Assembly: GCF_024346975.1 (NCBI RefSeq)
Contig: NZ_AP024885.1
Location: forward strand, 2,480,001-2,544,000
Reading direction: 5' to 3'
Source of the DNA: Vibrio neonatus
GTDB taxonomy: Bacteria > Pseudomonadota > Gammaproteobacteria > Enterobacterales > Vibrionaceae
DNA length: 64,000 bases
The position numbers and the translations under genes were made by a program. The notes beneath the pieces were generated by a model, which did no database searches, was not told the origin of the DNA, and saw only the letters and a program-made list of their open reading frames with translations. Below are positions 49,813-59,753 of this stretch, one piece after another; the first letter of the stretch is position 1, and each line of letters begins with the position of its first letter.

Positions 49813-51540
49813 ATGGATCTTAAGACAATTACCTACCTAGTGGTCGGGGCAACTTTCTTGCTCTACATAGGTATCGCAATATGGGCTCGCGCAGGTACCA
49901 CTAAAGAGTTCTATGTAGCCGGTGGCGGCGTACACCCGATTGCCAATGGTATGGCAACCGCTGCCGACTGGATGTCAGCAGCTTCGTTTATCTCAATGGC
50001 AGGTCTGATTGCCTTTATGGGTTATGGCGGCTCGGTATTCCTGATGGGTTGGACCGGCGGTTATGTACTGCTAGCACTACTGCTCGCACCTTACTTACGT
50101 AAGTTTGGTAAGTTTACCGTTCCAGAATTTGTTGGCGAACGCTTCTACTCTAAAACAGCGCGAGTAGTGGCGGTTGCCTGTCTTATCATTGCCTCGGTTA
50201 CTTATGTAATCGGTCAGATGAAAGGCGTTGGCGTTGCATTTGGTCGTTTCCTTGAAGTGGATTACTCCACTGGGCTTGGCATAGGTATGTGTATCGTATT
50301 CATCTACGCCGTTATGGGTGGTATGAAAGGGATTACTTACACCCAGATCGCTCAATACTGCGTCCTCATTCTTGCATACACTATTCCAGCAGTATTTATT
50401 TCACTTCAACTGACAGGTCACGCCCTTCCGCAAATTGGCTTAGGGAGCACCATGACTGGAACCGATGTCTATCTATTGGATAGGCTTGACCAAGTGGTGA
50501 CCGAACTCGGCTTTAGTGAATATACGACCCATGTGCGGGGAGATACGCTCAATATGTTCGTGTACACCATGTCACTGATGATAGGTACCGCAGGTCTGCC
50601 ACACGTAATTATTCGTTTCTTCACTGTACCTAAAGTACGTGATGCTCGAACCTCAGCAGGTTGGGCACTGGTCTTTATCGCGATCCTTTACACTACAGCA
50701 CCTGCTGTTGCAGCGATGGCTCGCTTGAATCTAATGGACACGGTTAATCCTGCATCAGGACAACATCTGGTGTATGACGAACGTCCAGCATGGTTTAAAA
50801 ACTGGGAAACAACCGGCCTACTCGGGTTTGATGATAAGAACGCTGATGGGCAAATTCAGTACACTTCGAGTGCGGAAACTAATGAGCTAAAAGTAGATAG
50901 AGACATCATGGTATTGGCGAACCCTGAGATCGCTAAACTACCAAACTGGGTAATTGCCTTAGTGGCAGCGGGTGGACTAGCGGCGGCACTTTCTACCGCA
51001 GCGGGGTTACTACTGGCCATCTCCTCCGCCATATCCCATGACTTAATCAAAGGGGTCATAAACCCCAACATATCGGAGAAAAAAGAGTTACTTTCCAGTC
51101 GGATAGCCATGGCGGTGGCAATTGGGGTCGCGGGGTATCTGGGACTCAACCCACCGGGCTTTGCTGCGGGGACGGTGGCGCTCGCCTTTGGTCTCGCCGC
51201 CTCCTCCATCTTCCCGGCCTTGATGATGGGTATCTTTAGTAAAGGCATCAACAAAGAAGGCGCGATTGCAGGGATGATCGCAGGTATCAGTATTACTTTG
51301 TTCTATGTATTCCAACACAAAGGCATCTTGTTTGTCGCGGATTGGACCTACTTACAAAGCTGGGGAAGTAACTGGTTCCTAGGTATTGAACCTAATGCGT
51401 TTGGTGCGATTGGTGCGCTGTTTAACTTTATCGTGGCATTTGCTGTGTCTAAAGTCACCGCTGAAACGCCGCAAGAAGTTAAAGATCTTGTTGAGCATGT
51501 ACGCGTACCAGCAGGAGCTGGCTCCGCTCAAGACCATTAA
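49813..51540 (+). CDS. Sodium:solute symporter, ActP-like
   Basis: A 575-residue SSS-family transporter with about 13 membrane segments. GGVHPIANGMATAADWMSAASFI and YVIGQMKGVGVAFGRFL are typical of the acetate/short-chain acid branch; ISTAAGLLLAIS-like STAAGLLLAISSAISHD lies near residue 400. An insert of about 60 residues between helices carries DDKNADGQI. Acetate or a related monocarboxylate is the likely substrate from its place in the acs region, but this is inferred. It is paired with the DUF4212 protein. Confidence 0.85.
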   Translation: MDLKTITYLVVGATFLLYIGIAIWARAGTTKEFYVAGGGVHPIANGMATAADWMSAASFISMAGLIAFMGYGGSVFLMGWTGGYVLLALLLAPYLRKFGKFTVPEFVGERFYSKTARVVAVACLIIASVTYVIGQMKGVGVAFGRFLEVDYSTGLGIGMCIVFIYAVMGGMKGITYTQIAQYCVLILAYTIPAVFISLQLTGHALPQIGLGSTMTGTDVYLLDRLDQVVTELGFSEYTTHVRGDTLNMFVYTMSLMIGTAGLPHVIIRFFTVPKVRDARTSAGWALVFIAILYTTAPAVAAMARLNLMDTVNPASGQHLVYDERPAWFKNWETTGLLGFDDKNADGQIQYTSSAETNELKVDRDIMVLANPEIAKLPNWVIALVAAGGLAAALSTAAGLLLAISSAISHDLIKGVINPNISEKKELLSSRIAMAVAIGVAGYLGLNPPGFAAGTVALAFGLAASSIFPALMMGIFSKGINKEGAIAGMIAGISITLFYVFQHKGILFVADWTYLQSWGSNWFLGIEPNAFGAIGALFNFIVAFAVSKVTAETPQEVKDLVEHVRVPAGAGSAQDH

Positions 51541-51564
51541 TAGATTCTATCCAATCTAGTCCAC

Positions 51565-51588
51565 AAAAGCCCCTTAGGGGGCTTTTTT
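51565..51588 (+). terminator. Rho-independent terminator after the symporter gene
   Basis: AAAAGCCCC-TTA-GGGGGCTTTTTT, 24 bases after the stop. Confidence 0.88.
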
Positions 51589-51681
51589 AATAGCATAAGT
51601 CGAGTATGGTAAGAAGATGGATATGCAATGCTGTCCCTATACTTTATACCAACTCTTTTACATTGACGCTAGGATGCAAAA

Positions 51682-52164
51682 ATGTTCAAAAACAAACACT
51701 TTATCGTTGCTTTAATAGTTGCACCCATCTTGGCTGTAATTACCTATTTTGGCATCGATATGGCCGTCAGTGAGAAACCTCACGCCGCCAAACAAGGCGA
51801 AAGCTACAAGCTCATCAGCAAATCAAATTGCCGTTACACCAGTGGTCTATGTGACTTTGAAAACGGTGAATTCAAGATTCAATTTCGTTCAGAAAAGCTC
51901 ACTGAAAATACCTTAGATCTCACTCTAAAAGCGAAATTCCCTCTGCAAGGCATCAAAGTCTCACTGGACGAAAACGGCGATGCGAAGCCAGTAAACATGA
52001 CCGCCACCAGTGCAGATAAGCGCAACTGGGCCGTCTCATTGCCTGCAAGTGATCTCGACACTAAACAGTTGCGCGTAGTCGCTCAAGCCGACAACACCTA
52101 TTACTTCGGTGAAACCGACACCACCTTCGTGGTTTATGAGACGCTGTTTACCGAAGACAAATAA
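51682..52164 (+). CDS. Membrane-anchored periplasmic protein of unknown function
   Basis: A 160-residue protein with an N-terminal hydrophobic segment (FIVALIVAPILAVITYFGI) and a polar domain with one Cys pair, CRYTSGLC, suited to a disulfide. The C-terminal part looks all-beta (strands such as LDLTLKAKFPLQGIKVSL). I do not recognise the family. Its 3' end overlaps the convergent crbS stop by 31 bases. It lies between the symporter and the CrbS-like kinase, so a link to acetate sensing or uptake is possible. Confidence 0.7.
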   Translation: MFKNKHFIVALIVAPILAVITYFGIDMAVSEKPHAAKQGESYKLISKSNCRYTSGLCDFENGEFKIQFRSEKLTENTLDLTLKAKFPLQGIKVSLDENGDAKPVNMTATSADKRNWAVSLPASDLDTKQLRVVAQADNTYYFGETDTTFVVYETLFTEDK

Positions 52165-55100
52165 CGCTCTGCGTTATTCAAAAGGGTTCGAAGTTTTAAT
52201 GGCTTGACCGGTTTTGCCAGAAAATCAAAGCCTTCATTTTTCACTTGTTCAATAATATCTGGGGTGCGATCAGCACTGATGATCACCCCATGAAAACTGC
52301 CGCCAAATAACTGACGAAAACGTTGCAGCACTTGTAATCCAGTCTTGCCATCTTCTAATCGATAATCTGATAAAATCACATCCGGTTGCCAATCATGCTC
52401 CAATCTAAGCAAGCTTAACTGCAAATCAGTGGCTAACCTGACATCACAGCCCCAACGCTGCAATAGGTTTTCCATGCCTTCCAATATCGAGGTTTCATCA
52501 TCAACACATAACACACGCAAACCACTTAAAGGGGTCACTATTGGCGCAATAGGTGTGGATGAGGGCGTGGATAACAGCGCTTTTTCTGCTAGAGGGACGG
52601 TCACCGAAAATACACTTCCTTTGCTCGGCCAAGAGCGCAATGAGATGCGATGCCCCAATAACTGCGCTATCCCTTTCGAGATGGCAAGCCCTAAGCCCAA
52701 GCCTTTGTCTGAACGAATTTGATTGGTGCGGGTAAACTCTTCAAATATCAGTTGTTGTTTGTCTTCTTCCACCCCAACACCGTTGTCCCATACCTGAATA
52801 GAAAGAGAGTCCCCTTCTCGTCGTACGCCCAATAGCACTTTACCTTGCGGACTATAACGAAAGGCATTGGTTAAGAAGTTTTGTAGCACTCGACGCAGTA
52901 ACTTAGGATCAGACTCAACAAATTGTTGGGTAGGAATGGTTCTAAAATTGATGCCTTGCTCTTCTGCAATCACGCCAAATTCGGCGTCCAGATTTAATAG
53001 CATTTCGCTCAAAGCAAAAGCCTGCACTTTGGTCGGTAACTTGCCCGACTCTAAGCGTGAGATATCCAATAAATCACTGATCAGCTCTTCCGCTGCTTCC
53101 ATGGCGCTTTCAATGTGCCGAGCCACGCGCTGAGTTTCATCGTCTTTGGCTATTTCTGATAACGAGGAGGTAAACAGTCGCGCCGCATTTAACGGTTGCA
53201 TCAAGTCATGACTCACCGCCGCCAAAAAGCGAGATTTAGATTGTGACTCTTGCTCAGAGCGTTGCGTGGCAATCGTCAACTGACGGTTTAATTGCTCTAA
53301 CTCATAGGTTCGCTCTTGCACTCTTTCCTCAAGAGTCACGTTGGCATCTTTTAACGCCTGCTCCGCCTGACGATACACAGTAATATCGCTAAAGCTCATC
53401 GCAAAGCCGCCACTTGGCATCGGATTGCCTTGTACTTCAATCACTCGTCCATCGGCTCTTTGACGAGAAGAGGTATGGTGACTGCCGCGCTGTAAATGCT
53501 CAATTCGGCGCTGCACATGAACCTCCGGATCACCGGGGCCACAAAGCCCTTGTTCGGCGTTATGGCGAATAATATCGGCAATTGGTCTACCCACCTGAAT
53601 CAAGCCCACCGGAAAATCAAACAGCTCAATATAGCGCTGATTCCAAGCCACCAGCCTAAGCTGTTTATCTACTACCGCAATACCTTGTTCTATGTGTTCA
53701 ATCGCCCCTTGCAATAAGCTGCGGCTAAAATCGTACAGCTCGGAGGCTTCATCCACTATGGTAGCCACTTCTTCCAACTGCATGTTTTTACCCTGCAAAG
53801 CAGAAGTGAGTACTAACTTTGCCGAAGAGGCACCAAATACGCCTGCCAATACTCGCTCGGTATGTCGAATCAAGGTTGAAGGCGCGTATTGATTTGGCAT
53901 CAGCACTTGTTCTTGCTGACTCCAAAATTGATTAAAGGCACTGCGTACTCTTTGCCTGCCAACAAACTTGGATGCCACCAGCTCAAGCTCTGCCACTGTG
54001 ACTCGGCTTTGGTAAAGGCTGGTATTATCTGATTCAGGAAGTGGCGAGCCGACAAAAGCCGCCGATTGTAAGCGCTCACTAATGTTTGAACGGGTTAATA
54101 TCGAGACCAGTACATAGCAGGCGCTATTGGCGCTAATGCTGAGCAACATGCCCCAATCTGAGTTTTTGATCTGCAAATCTGCCAATAACTCTGGCGGGGA
54201 AATAATCCAAATTAGGATATTGGTTTGTGCATCTCCGGCCAAAATACCGGTTTGGCTCATCAGCGTTACTAGCCACAATACAAAGCCCACCACTAAGCCC
54301 ACATACACGCCATTGCGATTGCCGTGACGCCAATACATACCCCCGAGCAATGCTGGGGCAAATTGAGTCACGGCGGCAAAAGAGAGAAAGCCAATCGCCG
54401 ACAAACTGCCAATGCTATCGAGCACCTGATAAAAGAACCACGCCCCAACAATCAGTAGCACAATCAAGATGCGGCGAATCACTAAGAGACGCCCAGAGAA
54501 ATGACGGAAGTTATGTTGCGACAGTTTCATTCTGCGCAATAGCAGTGGCATAACTAAATCATTGGACACCATGATTGCTAACGCAATAGTCGAGACAATC
54601 ACCATGCCACTGGCCGCCGATACACCACCAATAAACGCCAGTAACGCCACCCCATCCGCACCCATGGCAAGGGGAAGACTAATCACATAGCTGTCGGCTG
54701 AACTGCCCGGCAATAAACTGGAACCGACCCACGCAATCGGCAATACAAACAAGCCCATCAAACCTAAATAAGCCGGAAATACGCGGCGCGCAGTGTGTAA
54801 ATCGTGCGCTCTTTCGTTTTCCACCACCATGGTATGAAACTGTCTAGGTAAACAAAAAATCGCCATCATAGTCAGTAAGGTGTGAATCAATAAGGTAGGT
54901 ATATTGGGGGCGGCGTAGGTTTGCTTTGCCACCTCCCACAATTGAATATCTGTGCGTTGCAGTACCACCAACACCACAAACAAACCGACAAACAAAAAAG
55001 CCACTAGCTTGACGATAGACTCAAACGCAATCGCCATCATCATGCCGCGGTGATGCTCAGTGTTATCAATATGGCGCGTACCAAACAAGGCCGTAAACGC

Positions 55101-55601
55101 GGCTAATGCAATCACCATTAACCAAGAAACATGATATTTGTCTGCGCCCGCTTCGCCCAATACTTCAGGTACCGCCAGCTCAATGCCCATCATAATGCCG
55201 CGCATCTGCAAGGCGATGTAAGGCAAGATACCGACTACTGAGATCAAGGTGACAAAGACCGCTAAGCCTTGTGCTTTTCCATAACGAGCCGCGATAAAAT
55301 CGGCGATGGAGTTGATGTGCTCTCGCTTTGCCACCAAAATCATGCGCGCTAATACGCGCCAGAAAAACACAAAGACGATGATAGGAGCAAGATAAACAGG
55401 CAGGAATGCCCAAGGGTTGTTGGCGGCTTGGCCTACCGTACCAAAAAAGGTCCAAGAGGTGCAGTAAACCGCAATCGACAGGCTATAAATCCACGGACGC
55501 CAATTGGCTAGCCATTGTGGTCGCTTATCCCCATACCATGCGATCAAAAAGAGCAACACCAAATAAAGCAGTGATGCGGGGACAATCACCCATCCTTGCA
55601 T
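52134..55601 (-). CDS. crbS: CrbS-like sodium/solute symporter-fused hybrid histidine kinase
   Basis: A 1155-residue fusion. Residues about 1-500 form an SSS-type symporter domain (12-13 helices), 630-745 a PAS region ending MSFSDITVYRQAEQAL, 750-790 a coiled coil, then HisKA with His798 (AAVSHDLMQPLNAARLF), HATPase with Asn912, DNGVGV (939-944) and GLGLGLAIS, and a C-terminal receiver with Asp1079 (VILSDYRLEDG). In Vibrio cholerae CrbS with CrbR turns on acs. The linked CrbR-like gene, symporter and acs support the same role. Confidence 0.88.
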   Translation of the reverse strand: MQGWVIVPASLLYLVLLFLIAWYGDKRPQWLANWRPWIYSLSIAVYCTSWTFFGTVGQAANNPWAFLPVYLAPIIVFVFFWRVLARMILVAKREHINSIADFIAARYGKAQGLAVFVTLISVVGILPYIALQMRGIMMGIELAVPEVLGEAGADKYHVSWLMVIALAAFTALFGTRHIDNTEHHRGMMMAIAFESIVKLVAFLFVGLFVVLVVLQRTDIQLWEVAKQTYAAPNIPTLLIHTLLTMMAIFCLPRQFHTMVVENERAHDLHTARRVFPAYLGLMGLFVLPIAWVGSSLLPGSSADSYVISLPLAMGADGVALLAFIGGVSAASGMVIVSTIALAIMVSNDLVMPLLLRRMKLSQHNFRHFSGRLLVIRRILIVLLIVGAWFFYQVLDSIGSLSAIGFLSFAAVTQFAPALLGGMYWRHGNRNGVYVGLVVGFVLWLVTLMSQTGILAGDAQTNILIWIISPPELLADLQIKNSDWGMLLSISANSACYVLVSILTRSNISERLQSAAFVGSPLPESDNTSLYQSRVTVAELELVASKFVGRQRVRSAFNQFWSQQEQVLMPNQYAPSTLIRHTERVLAGVFGASSAKLVLTSALQGKNMQLEEVATIVDEASELYDFSRSLLQGAIEHIEQGIAVVDKQLRLVAWNQRYIELFDFPVGLIQVGRPIADIIRHNAEQGLCGPGDPEVHVQRRIEHLQRGSHHTSSRQRADGRVIEVQGNPMPSGGFAMSFSDITVYRQAEQALKDANVTLEERVQERTYELEQLNRQLTIATQRSEQESQSKSRFLAAVSHDLMQPLNAARLFTSSLSEIAKDDETQRVARHIESAMEAAEELISDLLDISRLESGKLPTKVQAFALSEMLLNLDAEFGVIAEEQGINFRTIPTQQFVESDPKLLRRVLQNFLTNAFRYSPQGKVLLGVRREGDSLSIQVWDNGVGVEEDKQQLIFEEFTRTNQIRSDKGLGLGLAISKGIAQLLGHRISLRSWPSKGSVFSVTVPLAEKALLSTPSSTPIAPIVTPLSGLRVLCVDDETSILEGMENLLQRWGCDVRLATDLQLSLLRLEHDWQPDVILSDYRLEDGKTGLQVLQRFRQLFGGSFHGVIISADRTPDIIEQVKNEGFDFLAKPVKPLKLRTLLNNAERYLSSVNSVS

Positions 55602-55725
55602 AAGTCATCCTTAACTCGTATCAACGTTCATCTCACTCGCAAATCCACTGCATTGAAAAGTACCGACAACATCGGCAAGTAGATTTATTGCTATAAGACT
55701 AGTCAAGGATCGCTTTATAGTTCAG

Positions 55726-56910
55726 TTAGTTAGCCTGTTTTTGTGGTTCAATACTCACTTCTTCAATATTACTCGCTGGCGCATCCAGTTTGATGAACAT
55801 CGCCAGAATCCCCATCGCCGACATCGCCCAAAATACATTCGCCCCCCATAGCTCGTAACCCCAACCACTCAAGGCGGTCATGGCAGCCATTACCACCCCA
55901 AGCGGAATGGCATTGTATAGCGCTTGCAGTGCCACCATTTTGTTTGCTGGCGAGTTTTGGATATAGCGAATAGCGGCAATATGCGCCAAAGCAAAAGTGA
56001 TGCCGTGAAGTAGTTGTATTAGCACTAGCGCAAACAACATAGTGGTCGAAGCGGTTAAGCCCCAACGCACGATCACACCGGCAGAAGCGACTAAAAACAG
56101 AGTGCGCAGTGACCACTTACCAAACCAGCGATTACTAAAGGCAAAAATCGCCACTTCGGCAATCACACCTAAGCTCCATAGATAACCAATAATATCAGCG
56201 GTGTAGCCGGCTTCTTTCCAGTGAATAGAGCTAAATCCATAGTAGGCAGCATGACTGCCCTGAATCAGCGCAATCAAAGCAATAAACTTAATCACTGGCC
56301 ATTCACGCAATAACTGGCTCAGTTTTGGTCGCTTCGATTCAGTATTACCTTGTGTCACTGGCATCGGCGTAGGATTGCGCATCGACACTAGAATAGAAAA
56401 TGCGATCCCGGCTAAAGCGGTATACACAATGAAATCCACGCCAAAGTGCGCCACCAAAAAACCTACCACCGTCGAACCGACAATAAAGGCAATCGAACCC
56501 CATAGACGAGTTCGACCATAGTCGAGCATTTTTAAGCGTGCATAGTGATTTGCCATTGCATCAGACAGCGGCACTATCGGCCCGCAACACAAGTTAAACA
56601 AAATGGTCGCCACCGCCATGAGCCAAAAACTGCCACCAGTAAAAAAGTGGAAGGCAATAAATGCCAGCGAGGCCAAACTCAATACGCGCAAGGTCGGAAT
56701 TAAATGCTCAACCTTATGGATACGAGGCGTAATCACTAGGTTGGCAACACAACGCGTAGCAAAAGCAATACCGAGCAACAAGCCAATATCAGATGCAGAG
56801 ATACCTTGGTCTTTAAACCATAACGCCCAAAACGGCAGATACACGCCATAGGCAAAAAAGAACCCCAAGAAATACTGGGAAATCCACGCATAAGGTGATG
56901 GCTTCAACAT
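55726..56910 (-). CDS. MFS transporter, HcaT-like
   Basis: A 394-residue, 12-helix major facilitator protein of the HcaT/LacY-like (MFS_1_like) group: GFFFAYGVYLPFWALWFKDQG at the N-terminus, CCGPIVPLSDAMANHYA in the fourth helix region, and DYGRTRLWGSIAFIVGS. E. coli HcaT is annotated as a 3-phenylpropionate importer; no hca genes are near, so the substrate is unknown. It is divergent from the DUF294 gene. Confidence 0.82.
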   Translation of the reverse strand: MLKPSPYAWISQYFLGFFFAYGVYLPFWALWFKDQGISASDIGLLLGIAFATRCVANLVITPRIHKVEHLIPTLRVLSLASLAFIAFHFFTGGSFWLMAVATILFNLCCGPIVPLSDAMANHYARLKMLDYGRTRLWGSIAFIVGSTVVGFLVAHFGVDFIVYTALAGIAFSILVSMRNPTPMPVTQGNTESKRPKLSQLLREWPVIKFIALIALIQGSHAAYYGFSSIHWKEAGYTADIIGYLWSLGVIAEVAIFAFSNRWFGKWSLRTLFLVASAGVIVRWGLTASTTMLFALVLIQLLHGITFALAHIAAIRYIQNSPANKMVALQALYNAIPLGVVMAAMTALSGWGYELWGANVFWAMSAMGILAMFIKLDAPASNIEEVSIEPQKQAN

Positions 56911-57015
56911 TCATAATCCAACAATAAACTGATTTAGGGCGCAATTATGAAGTGAACCTTGTGGAATAAAAAGGGATAACTGTTATTTCACCTTTTCCCT
57001 ATTTGGCCAATCCCT

Positions 57016-57035
57016 ATTAGACCAAAGTCGTCTGG
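57016..57035. promoter_or_regulatory. ATTAGACC-type motif in the MFS / DUF294 divergent region
   Basis: ATTAGACCAAAGTCGTCTGG, sharing ATTAGACC with the site at 49350 and AGACCAAAGT with a second sequence at 49450-49459. It lies about 65 bases upstream of the DUF294 ATG. Confidence 0.35.
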
Positions 57036-57099
57036 AGCTTATTGGAGAATTTGGCACACTAGTCACTATTAAGGTTTGTCGCTAAAGGATGAAGTCTGC

Positions 57100-58920
57100 A
57101 TGCCTGAGAAATTTAATACCCAACATCCCCCTTTTGACCGCCTCAACTCGCAGCAAATAAAGCAGTTGAAGGCTTCGTTAGACATTGCCTACTTTCGCGT
57201 TGGCGATATTTTGATAGACAGCGGGCAATCCAGCACCCACTTATATGTGTTAATTAAAGGTGCTGTAGAAGAAAGGCAGCAAAGCGAAGTGTTTGCTCAC
57301 TACGGGCACGATGATCTTTTTGATGTGCGCTCACTGTTTGAGGGAAAAGTTCGCCACCAATACGTCGCCCTAGAAGATGTATTGTGTTACCTACTGCCCA
57401 GTGAAGTTTTTCTTGAGCTGTTCAACAATAACCAATCCTTTGCTGACTATTTTGATAGCCGTTTATCTAAGCGCCAACAACTCATTACTGAAGCCAAAAA
57501 ACAGCAAAACCTTGCCGAATTTATTCTGACTAAAGTGGATGAATCTATCTATCATCCTCCATTAATTTTAACGCCAGACACCAGCATCCAACAGGCAACT
57601 GTACTGCTCAATAATGATGATATTGATGCCGCATTAGTTGAACTTGCTGCAGACGATCCCCGATTACAGCAAGCACCTAACGCTTCTCCGTATGCCATAG
57701 TCACCCGCACCAATCTGCTGCATTCGTTAGTGTTGCAACAGCTAACGATGAGCACGCCTGTGGCGGATATCTCGACCTTCCCCGTTTATGAAATCAAGCA
57801 AGGGGACTTTGTATTTAACGCTATGCTCACCATGACTCGCCACAAAATGAAGCGAGTGATGGTGGTCAAAGACAAACAAGCGGTTGGCATGTTGGATTTG
57901 ACCCAAATACTCAGCTCATTCTCTTCGCACTCTCACGTTTTAAGCCTGAGTATTGCCCGAGCAAAAAGCATCGCAGAGCTGGCGCAAACCTCACAACGCC
58001 AAAATGACTTTGTAAAAAGCTTATTGGTAAATGGCATACGCACTCGATTCATCATGGAGCTTATTTCGGTACTCAATGAACAGATTATTGAGAAAGCCTT
58101 TCAGCTAGTTGTGCCCAAAGAAGTTCAGCCGCACTGCTGTCTACTGGTATTAGGCTCTGAGGGGCGCGGTGAACAAGTGCTAAAAACCGATCAAGACAAT
58201 GCTCTGATTATAGAAGATGGTTATGAGTGGCCGCAGTGCCAGTCGGTGATGAACGAACTCACCGAAACCTTATTGCAACTTGGCTACCCACTGTGCCCCG
58301 GTCAAGTCATGGTGAATAACCCGCTTTGGGTGGCAACCCAGAGTCAATGGCAACACAAAGTAACGCAATGGATAGCCATGAGTAATGCAGACTCGGTAAT
58401 GCAACTTGCCATATTCTCCGATGCTCTGCCTGTAGCTGGCAATAAACAGCTTGTTGACCCAGTTTTAGACGCCTTACATACCAGCCTAAAAGGGCGAATG
58501 CTCACCCTATCGGACTTTATCAGGCCTGCACTGCAATTCTCAGTGCCACTAACTCTATTTGGCAAAGTAAAAGCGCGCAAAGATGGCTTAGACATCAAAC
58601 AAGGTGGCATTTTTTCTATAGTGCATGGCATTCGAGCGCTAGCGTTAGAGCATGATATTCGTCAGCGTAATACCTTTGACCGAATCCAAGCTCTGCATCA
58701 ACTTGGTTGCCTTGAAAGTGACACTGCCGATAACCTCAGTGAAGCCTTAAAACTCTTTTGTAAACTGCGCCTAGCCCAACAACTGGCACATCAAGATGCG
58801 TCAAATAACCTCGACCTCAGCACCTTAGATAGAACCGAGCGAGACCTGCTCAGGCACAGCTTGCATGTGGTGAAAAAATTTAAGCAATTCCTTAGCTATC
58901 ACTATCAGATAAGGGATTAA
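57100..58920 (+). CDS. Cyclic-nucleotide/CBS/DUF294 putative nucleotidyltransferase
   Basis: I use ATG 57100 (AAAGGA upstream), giving 606 residues; a TTG eight codons earlier is possible. Domains in order: cNMP-binding fold (about 20-130, FRVGDILIDSGQSSTHLYVL), two CBS motifs (about 155-280, ending RVMVVKDKQAVGMLDLTQI), and a GlnD-like nucleotidyltransferase with GSEGRGEQ and DQDNALI near residues 355-375, then the DUF294 C-terminal domain. Such proteins next to acs and a DnaQ-like exonuclease are common in vibrios and pseudomonads; the reaction is unproven. The exonuclease gene follows after two bases. Confidence 0.85.
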   Translation: MPEKFNTQHPPFDRLNSQQIKQLKASLDIAYFRVGDILIDSGQSSTHLYVLIKGAVEERQQSEVFAHYGHDDLFDVRSLFEGKVRHQYVALEDVLCYLLPSEVFLELFNNNQSFADYFDSRLSKRQQLITEAKKQQNLAEFILTKVDESIYHPPLILTPDTSIQQATVLLNNDDIDAALVELAADDPRLQQAPNASPYAIVTRTNLLHSLVLQQLTMSTPVADISTFPVYEIKQGDFVFNAMLTMTRHKMKRVMVVKDKQAVGMLDLTQILSSFSSHSHVLSLSIARAKSIAELAQTSQRQNDFVKSLLVNGIRTRFIMELISVLNEQIIEKAFQLVVPKEVQPHCCLLVLGSEGRGEQVLKTDQDNALIIEDGYEWPQCQSVMNELTETLLQLGYPLCPGQVMVNNPLWVATQSQWQHKVTQWIAMSNADSVMQLAIFSDALPVAGNKQLVDPVLDALHTSLKGRMLTLSDFIRPALQFSVPLTLFGKVKARKDGLDIKQGGIFSIVHGIRALALEHDIRQRNTFDRIQALHQLGCLESDTADNLSEALKLFCKLRLAQQLAHQDASNNLDLSTLDRTERDLLRHSLHVVKKFKQFLSYHYQIRD

Positions 58921-58922
58921 TT

Positions 58923-59561
58923 ATGAACTGCTTACTGAAACAATATTGGCATTGGAAACTGCAAGGCTCCCCTTTTCAGTCATTATTTGCACACAGCGAT
59001 AGTGACAATAACGAATACGTGTCCATTGATTGTGAGACCACCAGCTTAGAGCCAACCCGAGCGGAGCTTGTCACTATTGCCGCCACCAAAATTATTGATA
59101 ATCGGGTTATCACAAGCGCCCCTTTGCACATCAAACTCAAAGCCCCGCAGTCATTAGACGAAAGTTCAATAAAGGTGCATCAAATACGCCACCAAGACCT
59201 TGGTGATGGCTTAGATGAGAAAGAAGCGCTACAGCAGTTGCTCGATTTTATCGGTCAGCGTCCTATTGTGGGCTATCACATTCGTTACGATAAACGCATT
59301 TTGGATATCGCGTTTAAAAAGCATTTTGGCTTTCCATTGCCCAACAACATTATTGAAGTTAGCCACATCTACCAACAAAAGCTCGAAAGACATCTGCAAA
59401 ACGCCTACTTCGACCTAAGCCTTGAAGCCATTTGCCGTCATTTAGAATTACCTATACGAGATCATCACAACGCACTGCAAGATGCGATCACCGCCGCCTT
59501 GGTTTTTGTGCGCCTCACCAAAGGTGATCTGCCCAGTCTCAACATGCCTCATATCAAGTAA
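58923..59561 (+). CDS. DnaQ-like 3'-5' exonuclease (DEDDh)
   Basis: A 212-residue exonuclease domain protein. ExoI motif VSIDCETTSLEPT, ExoII around GYHIRYDKRILD and ExoIIIe HHNALQDAITA are all visible with the expected acidic residues and His. It lacks polymerase-binding features and is not the main proofreading subunit. It starts two bases after the DUF294 gene, so the two are translationally linked; the pair precedes acs on the same strand. Confidence 0.87.
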   Translation: MNCLLKQYWHWKLQGSPFQSLFAHSDSDNNEYVSIDCETTSLEPTRAELVTIAATKIIDNRVITSAPLHIKLKAPQSLDESSIKVHQIRHQDLGDGLDEKEALQQLLDFIGQRPIVGYHIRYDKRILDIAFKKHFGFPLPNNIIEVSHIYQQKLERHLQNAYFDLSLEAICRHLELPIRDHHNALQDAITAALVFVRLTKGDLPSLNMPHIK

Positions 59562-59622
59562 AGATCAGCCTCTCAACTTACAAAATAACGGTTAATTTTC
59601 ACGGTGATAACGCCCATCTCAT

Positions 59623-59635
59623 CCTAAAGTCTAAT
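59623..59635. promoter_or_regulatory. ATTAGAC-type motif upstream of acs
   Basis: CCTAAAGTCTAAT, whose complement ATTAGACTTTAGG matches 11 of 13 positions of ATTAGACCTTTGG at 49350. It is about 120 bases upstream of the acs ATG. Confidence 0.3.
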
Positions 59636-59753
59636 TGTGGAAATAGCCTAGGTGATAGAAAGTGATATCTATTACTTATACCAATCGTCAGATAGCGAAA
59701 CAGCGGTTAAGCCAGCGTGTAAAAAAATAGCCGTATTCACAAGGAGATCAGCA

